Assembly (NCBI RefSeq): GCF_003626635.1
Contig: NZ_RAZT01000001.1
Location: 434,001-498,000, forward strand
Origin: Micromonospora musae
Lineage (GTDB): Bacteria > Actinomycetota > Actinomycetes > Mycobacteriales > Micromonosporaceae
Length of the DNA stretch: 64,000 nucleotides
Direction: 5' to 3'
A program made the position numbers and the translations under genes. A model generated the notes under the pieces. It had not been told where the DNA came from, made no database searches, and worked only from the letters and a program-made list of their open reading frames with translations. Positions 59,098-64,000 of this stretch are shown here, piece after piece. The first letter of the stretch is position 1. Every line of letters begins with the position of its first letter.

Positions 59098-59933
59098 GTG
59101 CCATGAGCCAGACCCAGACCGAGGCCGGCCCGCGGACCGAGGTGCTGCTCGACGTTCGCGCCGTGCGCAAGGTGTACGAGGGACGCGGCCGCTCGGTGGA
59201 GGCCGTACGCGACCTGACCTTCGCCGTCGCCCGGGGCGACCTCGTCTGCGTGGTCGGCCCCTCCGGCGCCGGCAAGACCACACTGCTCAAGTGCATCGCC
59301 GGTCTGCTGGCGCCGACCTCCGGCGAGGTGGTCCTCGAAGGTGAGTCGGTCGACGGTCCGCCGCCGGGCATGGCGGTGGTGTTCCAGGAGTACGGTCGCA
59401 GCCTCTTCCCCTGGATGACGGTCCGGAAGAACGTGGAGCTGCCGCTCAAGCAGAAGAAGCTGCCGAAGGCGCGGCGGGCGGAGCTGGTCGGTCAGGCGCT
59501 GGACGCCGTCGGCCTCGGCGACGTGCACGGCGCGTACCCGTGGCAGCTCTCCGGCGGCATGCAGCAGCGGGTCGCCATCGCGCGGGCCATCGCCTACGAG
59601 CCGCACATCCTGTTGATGGACGAGCCGTTCGCCGCCGTCGACGCGCAGACCCGGGCGGATCTGGAGGACCTCGTCCGGTCGCTCTGGCAGCGACTCGGCG
59701 TCACCACGCTCTTCGTCACGCACGACATCGACGAGGCGGTCTACCTGGGCCAGCGGGTGCTGGTGCTCTCCTCGTCGCCGACGGTGGTGCTCGACGACGT
59801 CGCCGTCGACCTGCCGGCGCAGCGGGACCAGCTCACCACGCGCTCGTCGGCCCGCTTCACCGAGCTGCGCGGGCACGTCTTCGCGCAGATCCAGCGGGCG
59901 AAGAAGCACAGCGGGGCGTCGGTGGTCGAATGA
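59094..59933 (+). CDS. ABC importer ATPase (SsuB-type)
   Basis: 279 residues. Walker A GPSGAGKTT (about 59-67), Q-loop VFQEYGRSLFPW, signature LSGGMQQRV, Walker B ILLMDEPFAAVDAQTR and H-loop FVTHDIDEAVYLG. The N-terminal 18 residues are polar. It energises the two permeases upstream; its stop overlaps the decarboxylase start by ATGA, which ties uptake to the first catabolic enzyme. Confidence 0.92.
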   Translation: MSAMSQTQTEAGPRTEVLLDVRAVRKVYEGRGRSVEAVRDLTFAVARGDLVCVVGPSGAGKTTLLKCIAGLLAPTSGEVVLEGESVDGPPPGMAVVFQEYGRSLFPWMTVRKNVELPLKQKKLPKARRAELVGQALDAVGLGDVHGAYPWQLSGGMQQRVAIARAIAYEPHILLMDEPFAAVDAQTRADLEDLVRSLWQRLGVTTLFVTHDIDEAVYLGQRVLVLSSSPTVVLDDVAVDLPAQRDQLTTRSSARFTELRGHVFAQIQRAKKHSGASVVE

Positions 59934-61534
59934 CCAGCGTCCGCGAGGCCACCCTCGACGTCCTGCGACAGTGCGGGATGCACCGCATCTTCGCCAACCC
60001 GGGCTCCACCGAGGTGGCCTTCCTCGCCGACCTGCCGGACGACCTGGAGTTCGTCCTCGCCCTGCACGAGGGCTCGGTGGTCGGCATGGCCACCGGCCAC
60101 GCGATCGCGACCGGCCGGCCGGCCTTCGTCAACCTGCACACCACCGCCGGGCTCGGCAACGCCGTCGGCGCCCTCGCCACCGCCCGGGTCAACCGGGCGC
60201 CGCTGGTCGTCGTGGTGGGTCAGCAGGACCGTCGCCACCTGGCGCTGGAACCGTTCCTCGCCGGCCACCTCGACGGGCTCGCCGGGCCGTACCCGGTCTG
60301 GGTGAACCAGCCGGTCCTGGCGCAGGACGTGCCCGCGGCGGTGCGGCGGGCCTGGCACGAGGCGGTCCAGCATCGTGGCCCGGCGATCGTCGTGGTGCCG
60401 ATGGACGACTGGTCGGCGCTGATCGACCCGGCGCTCGGGCTCGCCGCGCCGAGGACCGTCCGGCGCGCCGGGTGGGCGCCCGGACCGGCCGTCGACGAGG
60501 TGACGAGCCTGCTCGACGACGCCGCGAATCCGGTGGTGGTGGTCGGCGCCGGAGCCGACGAGGACCGTACGTGGGACGCGCTGGTGTCGCTGGTGGAGCG
60601 GCTCGGCGCGCCGGTCTGGCAGGAGGCGTTCGGCGCTCGGGCCGGCTTCCCCCAGGACCATCCGCACTTCGCGGGGCACCTGCCCGCCGGCCGGTCACGG
60701 CTGCGCTCCGTGCTCGCCGGGCACGACGTGGCGCTCGTCGTCGGCACCGGCGCGTTCCGGCAGTACCCGTACGAGCCGGGCCCACTGACGCCGGACGCCC
60801 TCACCGTCGCGGTGGTCTCCGCCGACCCGGACGAGCTGCACCACAGCCGGGCGGACCTCGCCGTACTCGCCGATCCGGCGACCCTCTGCGCCGCTGTCGC
60901 CGACCGGATCACCCCCCGGCCGGCGGGCGAGGCGGTGGCGGCGGTACGCCCCGAGCGGGTCGACCCGCCCGCTCCCGGCGAGCGGATGCGCGCCCGACAC
61001 GTGTTCGCCGCGCTCGCCGAGCGGCTCCCCCGGAACGTCGTGCTGGTCGAGGAGACCCCGTCGACCCGGCCGGAGCTGCACCGGCTGCTGCCCGCCCGGC
61101 AGCCGCGCGGGTTCGTGAGCGCGGCCATGGGCGGCCTGGGTTTCGGGCTGCCGGCCGCGGCGGGCCTGCGCCTGGGTGACCCGACCCGGCCCGTCGTCGC
61201 CGTGCTCGGCGACGGGTCGTCGCTCTACGGCATCCAGGGGCTGTGGAGCGCCGCGCGGTACGGCTGCGGCGCGCTCTTCGTGGTGCTCTCCAACGGCCGG
61301 TACGCGGTGATGGACCGGCTCGCCGACCGGGTCGGCGGCAAGGCCCCCTGGCCCGCCTTCGAGGACGTGTCGGTGCACGGCCTGGCAAGCGCCCTGGGCT
61401 GCCCCGCCCGAAGGGTGACCGACCATCCGGATCTCGTCGCGATCCTCGACGAGGTCGTCCCCACCCTCGCCGACCGGACCGAGCCGCTCCTGCTCGACGT
61501 GCCGGTCCGTACCGAACAAGGCTTCGAACCCTGA
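59930..61534 (+). CDS. mdlC: Benzoylformate-decarboxylase-like ThDP enzyme
   Basis: 534 residues. Three-domain thiamine-diphosphate enzyme. Residues matching benzoylformate decarboxylase by number: Ser26 (ANPGSTEVAF), Glu47 (LHEGSVVG) and His70 (NLHTTAGLGNA); the ThDP motif is GDGSSLYG ... LSNG (about 424-452). The segment that carries the catalytic His281 in the Pseudomonas enzyme (FRYHQYDPG) reads FRQYPYEPG, so a tyrosine (residue 279) replaces it. Expected reaction: aryl-glyoxylate to aryl-aldehyde plus CO2. Start overlaps the ATPase stop; the dehydrogenase gene is 41 bases downstream. A related ThDP decarboxylase of another 2-oxo acid remains possible. Confidence 0.82.
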   Translation: MTSVREATLDVLRQCGMHRIFANPGSTEVAFLADLPDDLEFVLALHEGSVVGMATGHAIATGRPAFVNLHTTAGLGNAVGALATARVNRAPLVVVVGQQDRRHLALEPFLAGHLDGLAGPYPVWVNQPVLAQDVPAAVRRAWHEAVQHRGPAIVVVPMDDWSALIDPALGLAAPRTVRRAGWAPGPAVDEVTSLLDDAANPVVVVGAGADEDRTWDALVSLVERLGAPVWQEAFGARAGFPQDHPHFAGHLPAGRSRLRSVLAGHDVALVVGTGAFRQYPYEPGPLTPDALTVAVVSADPDELHHSRADLAVLADPATLCAAVADRITPRPAGEAVAAVRPERVDPPAPGERMRARHVFAALAERLPRNVVLVEETPSTRPELHRLLPARQPRGFVSAAMGGLGFGLPAAAGLRLGDPTRPVVAVLGDGSSLYGIQGLWSAARYGCGALFVVLSNGRYAVMDRLADRVGGKAPWPAFEDVSVHGLASALGCPARRVTDHPDLVAILDEVVPTLADRTEPLLLDVPVRTEQGFEP

Positions 61535-61575
61535 CCCCTTCGGCGCGGCCCCGCGCCAACTCCGAAAGGACCGCC

Positions 61576-63036
61576 ATGACACTGCTGGACACGGCGACGT
61601 GGCAGGGCATGCTCTACAGCGACGGCTGGGTGGCGGCGACCGGCGGCAGCAGGGCCGTCTGCTCCCCCGCCAGTCGGGAGGAGATCGGCCAGATCGGCGT
61701 GGCGAACGCCGACGACGTGGCGCGCGCTTGCGCGCGGGCCGCCGAGGCGCAGCGCGGCTGGGCCGCGACCAGCTACCTGGAGCGCGCCGCCGTGCTGCGC
61801 CGGGCCGGGCAGTTGTTCACGCAGCACGCCGCCGCGATCGGCGACTGGCTCGTGCGCGAGGCGGGATCCATTCCGCCGAAGGCCGGCGTCGAGACCGACA
61901 CCGCCGCGCAGGAGTGCTACGAGGCGGCCGCGCTCGCGTCGCAACCACTGGGCGAGATCATCCCGAGCGCGCAGCCGCGGCTGAGCCTGGCGCGCCGGTT
62001 GCCGGTCGGCGTGGTCGGCGTCATCGCGCCGTTCAACTTCCCCCTCGTCCTGGCGATCCGTTCCGTCGCCCCGGCGCTGGCCCTGGGCAATGCCGTGGTG
62101 CTCAAGCCGGATGCCCGCACCGCCGTCTCCGGAGGCGTCTCGATCGGCCGGATCTTCGAGGAGGCGGGCCTGCCCGAGGGGTTACTGCACGTCCTGCCCG
62201 GCGAGGTCGACGCGGGTGAGGCGCTGGTGGCGGACCCGCACGTGCGGGTGGTGAGTTTCACCGGTTCGACCGCCGCCGGGCGCCGGGTCGGTGCGGTGGC
62301 CGCCCGTCACCTGAAGCGGGCACACCTGGAGCTGGGCGGCAACTCGGCGCTGATCGTGCTCGACGACGCCGACCTGGGCCTGGCCGTCTCGGCGGGGGCC
62401 TGGGGGTCGTTCCTGCATCAGGGACAGATCTGCATGACCACCGGGCGGCACCTGGTGCACGAGAGCCTGGCCGAGAAGTACGTCGAGCAGTTGGCCGAGA
62501 AGGCGGATCACCTGCCGGTCGGTGACCCGGCCAAGGAACAGGTGGCGCTCGGGCCGGTCATCGACGAACGGCAACGCGACAAGATCCACTCGCTGGTCCG
62601 GGCGAGCGTGGACGGGGGCGCGCGCCTCGCTGCGGGCGGCACGTACGAGGGACTCTTCTACCGCCCCACCGTGCTCGCCGACGTCGCCCCCGACTCACCG
62701 GCGTACGCCCAGGAGGTCTTCGGCCCGGTCGCGCCGGTGATCGCCTTCTCCGACCTGGACGAGGTCGCGGCGCTGGCCGGGCAGACCGAGTACGGGCTGT
62801 CGCTCGGCATCCTCAGCCGCGACGTGATGAAGGCGATGGCGCTGGCCGAACGGATCCCCAGCGGCATCGTGCACATCAACGACCAGACGGTGAGCGACGA
62901 GGCGGTGGCGCCGTTCGGCGGCGTCAGGGCGTCCGGCACCGGCTCCCGGTTCGGCGGGGCGGCGGCGAACATCGAAGCGTTCACCGAGACGCAGTGGCTG
63001 ACTGTGCAGGGCGAGATCACCCGCTACCCGTTCTGA
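61576..63036 (+). CDS. Benzaldehyde-dehydrogenase-like aldehyde dehydrogenase
   Basis: 486 residues; AAAGGA 5 bases before the ATG. NAD(P)-dependent aldehyde dehydrogenase: coenzyme site APFNFPLVLA and GSTAAGRRV, general base Glu252 (LELGGNS), nucleophile Cys286 (GQICMTTGR), EVFGPVAPV and C-terminal FGGVRASGTGSRFGG. The GQICM and AHLELGG forms and the position after a benzoylformate-decarboxylase-like gene fit the XylC/BADH (vanillin/benzaldehyde) class. It would turn an aromatic aldehyde into the acid that feeds ring hydroxylation and then the pca operon. Confidence 0.87.
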   Translation: MTLLDTATWQGMLYSDGWVAATGGSRAVCSPASREEIGQIGVANADDVARACARAAEAQRGWAATSYLERAAVLRRAGQLFTQHAAAIGDWLVREAGSIPPKAGVETDTAAQECYEAAALASQPLGEIIPSAQPRLSLARRLPVGVVGVIAPFNFPLVLAIRSVAPALALGNAVVLKPDARTAVSGGVSIGRIFEEAGLPEGLLHVLPGEVDAGEALVADPHVRVVSFTGSTAAGRRVGAVAARHLKRAHLELGGNSALIVLDDADLGLAVSAGAWGSFLHQGQICMTTGRHLVHESLAEKYVEQLAEKADHLPVGDPAKEQVALGPVIDERQRDKIHSLVRASVDGGARLAAGGTYEGLFYRPTVLADVAPDSPAYAQEVFGPVAPVIAFSDLDEVAALAGQTEYGLSLGILSRDVMKAMALAERIPSGIVHINDQTVSDEAVAPFGGVRASGTGSRFGGAAANIEAFTETQWLTVQGEITRYPF

Positions 63037-63052
63037 CGTCGGAGGACGGAGC

Positions 63053-63088
63053 ATGATCGTGTTGGCCGGGGCGAGCGCCCGACGATGA
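63053..63088 (+). CDS. Possible 11-codon leader ORF before the MFS gene
   Basis: ATG at 63053 with GGAGGACGGA 2-11 bases upstream, encoding MIVLAGASARR, stopping at 63086-63088 and overlapping the ATG of the transporter gene (ATGA). The transporter start has no separate ribosome site. Either a coupling leader peptide or the remnant of a deleted gene. Confidence 0.45.
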   Translation: MIVLAGASARR

Positions 63089-64000
63089 CGCGCAGCCAGT
63101 CGAGTGTGGGCGAACACCCGGCCGGGGCCCGCCCAGCGGGTCCGCCGGCCGGGCCGCTCACCCTGCTCGGCGTCGTGCTGCTGGCGCTCAACCTGCGGGC
63201 CGCGATCGCCGGGCTCGCTCCGCTGCTGCCGGACGTCCGGCTCGAGCTCGGCCTCGGCAGCGGCACGGCCGGGCTGCTCACGACGCTGCCGGTGCTCTGC
63301 TTCGGGCTGATCTCCCCGTTCGCCGCGCTACTCGGACGCCGGATCGGCGTGCAGCGGTCGCTGCTGATGGCGATGCTCGTCATCCTCGCCGGGAGTCTGG
63401 TTCGGGCGGCACCCGGAATCTGGTGGCTGCTCGCCGGCACCGTGCTCATCGGGGCCGGCATCACGGTCGGGAACGTGCTGGTCCCCAGCGCCGTCAAGCA
63501 GGACTTCCCGCAGCGGCAGGGTGCGGTGACCGCGCTGACCACCGCCGCGCTGACCGGAGGCGCGGCCCTCGCGGCCGCCGTCACCGCCCCGCTGGCGCAC
63601 ACCGGCCTGGGTTGGCGGGGCGCCCTGCTCGTGGTCGGCGCGCCGGCGGCGGTCGCGGCGGTCGTCTGGCTGCCGCAGCTGCACCGCAGGCACGTCGCGC
63701 CGCCCGTTCGGTTGGGTGGCGCGGCGGTGCTGCGCTCTCCGGTCACCTGGGCGCTCGCGGCGTTCATGGGGATGCAGTCGCTGACCTACTACGCGATGCT
63801 CGCCTGGTTGCCCACGCTGTTACGCGACGGAGGTGTCTCCGCTGCCGACGCCGGGTGGGCGCTCGCCCTGTTCAACCTGCTCGGCATCGCGACGGCGGTG
63901 CTCACGCCGACGCTCGCGGCCCGGCGCGGCGACCAGCGCGGGCTCGGTCTGCTGGTCTGCCTCACCTGGGCTGCCTGCCTGCTCGGGCTGCTCGCGGCGC
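63085..64000 (+). CDS. MFS transporter, CynX/NimT-like, N-terminal part
   Basis: Open from the ATG at 63085 to the window edge, 305 residues so far. About nine hydrophobic segments are visible, the first with VLLALNLRAAIAGLAPLLPDV, the pattern of the cyanate/nitroimidazole (CynX/NimT) branch; GRRIGVQRSLLMAM is the cytoplasmic loop between helices 2 and 3. Last visible gene of the importer - decarboxylase - dehydrogenase operon, 48 bases after the dehydrogenase and coupled to an 11-codon ORF. It may export an acid product or give a second uptake route. Confidence 0.85.
   Translation, partial: MTRSQSSVGEHPAGARPAGPPAGPLTLLGVVLLALNLRAAIAGLAPLLPDVRLELGLGSGTAGLLTTLPVLCFGLISPFAALLGRRIGVQRSLLMAMLVILAGSLVRAAPGIWWLLAGTVLIGAGITVGNVLVPSAVKQDFPQRQGAVTALTTAALTGGAALAAAVTAPLAHTGLGWRGALLVVGAPAAVAAVVWLPQLHRRHVAPPVRLGGAAVLRSPVTWALAAFMGMQSLTYYAMLAWLPTLLRDGGVSAADAGWALALFNLLGIATAVLTPTLAARRGDQRGLGLLVCLTWAACLLGLLAA

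Noticed and set aside
1..64000. tRNA, rRNA, CRISPR arrays and insertion sequences
   Set aside because: No tRNA cloverleaf or rRNA core sequence, no regularly spaced repeats and no transposase frame or flanking inverted repeats were seen by eye.

Overview
The window is a 64 kb chromosomal segment of a high-GC Gram-positive bacterium. Coding GC is about 70% or more, GTG starts are frequent and 4-base ATGA/GTGA gene overlaps are common. The gene families (PadR/FtsX exporter, ECF sigma, STAS/HATPase anti-sigma-like protein, secreted ThuA/PKD proteins, DmdR/IdeR-type iron box) fit an actinomycete, most likely Micromonosporaceae; that assignment is inference from style, not from a marker gene. I saw no rRNA or tRNA gene, CRISPR array, insertion sequence or prophage block.

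Layout. 1-4164 (minus): operon of an NMT1/SsuA-like ABC importer (permease, lipoprotein, ATPase), a cupin and a group II PLP decarboxylase cut by the window edge. 4461-9258 (plus): two secreted proteins, a ThuA / sugar dehydrogenase / PKD / CBM6 giant and an isomerase-type TIM barrel with an extra N-terminal region. These two divergent units each carry the same kind of LacI-type palindrome just downstream of a promoter. 9319-20469: OFA-type MFS transporter, Na+/Ca2+ exchanger-like protein, P450, VOC protein, lipoprotein, ECF sigma factor with membrane partner, PhoD phosphatase, NYN-LOTUS RNase-like protein and LtrA. 21087-29287: secreted metallopeptidase, lipoprotein, Dps-like protein, iron-boxed siderophore reductase, Kup potassium transporter and an esterase. 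29574-36417: second PhoD with a secreted propeller-like protein, an rtcB-prfH ribosome/RNA repair pair, a small membrane protein and a vanadium-haloperoxidase-like protein. 36629-39664: PadR-controlled MacB-type ABC exporter. 39739-50016: DinB, metallophosphoesterase, ChaB and holin-X family proteins, MarR, anti-sigma-like protein, a TetR/DsbA/cupin unit with two clear operators, a second TetR, an aldo/keto reductase and a HEAT-repeat protein.

50045-64000 is the most coherent block. On the minus strand a tightly overlapping operon pcaI-J-H-G-B-D-C-R encodes protocatechuate ring cleavage through to 3-oxoadipyl-CoA. Facing away from it on the plus strand is an SsuABC-type importer, a benzoylformate-decarboxylase-like ThDP enzyme, a benzaldehyde-dehydrogenase-like enzyme and, after a short coupled leader ORF, a CynX/NimT-type MFS transporter. 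The 304-base divergent region carries a 34-bp tandem-palindrome element twice, in inverted orientation, one copy facing each operon. This suggests that one IclR-type regulator (PcaR, the last gene of the pca operon) controls both arms. Import of an aryl-glyoxylate-type compound, decarboxylation, aldehyde oxidation and protocatechuate cleavage would then form one pathway. The ring hydroxylase and the terminal thiolase (pcaF) are not in the window.
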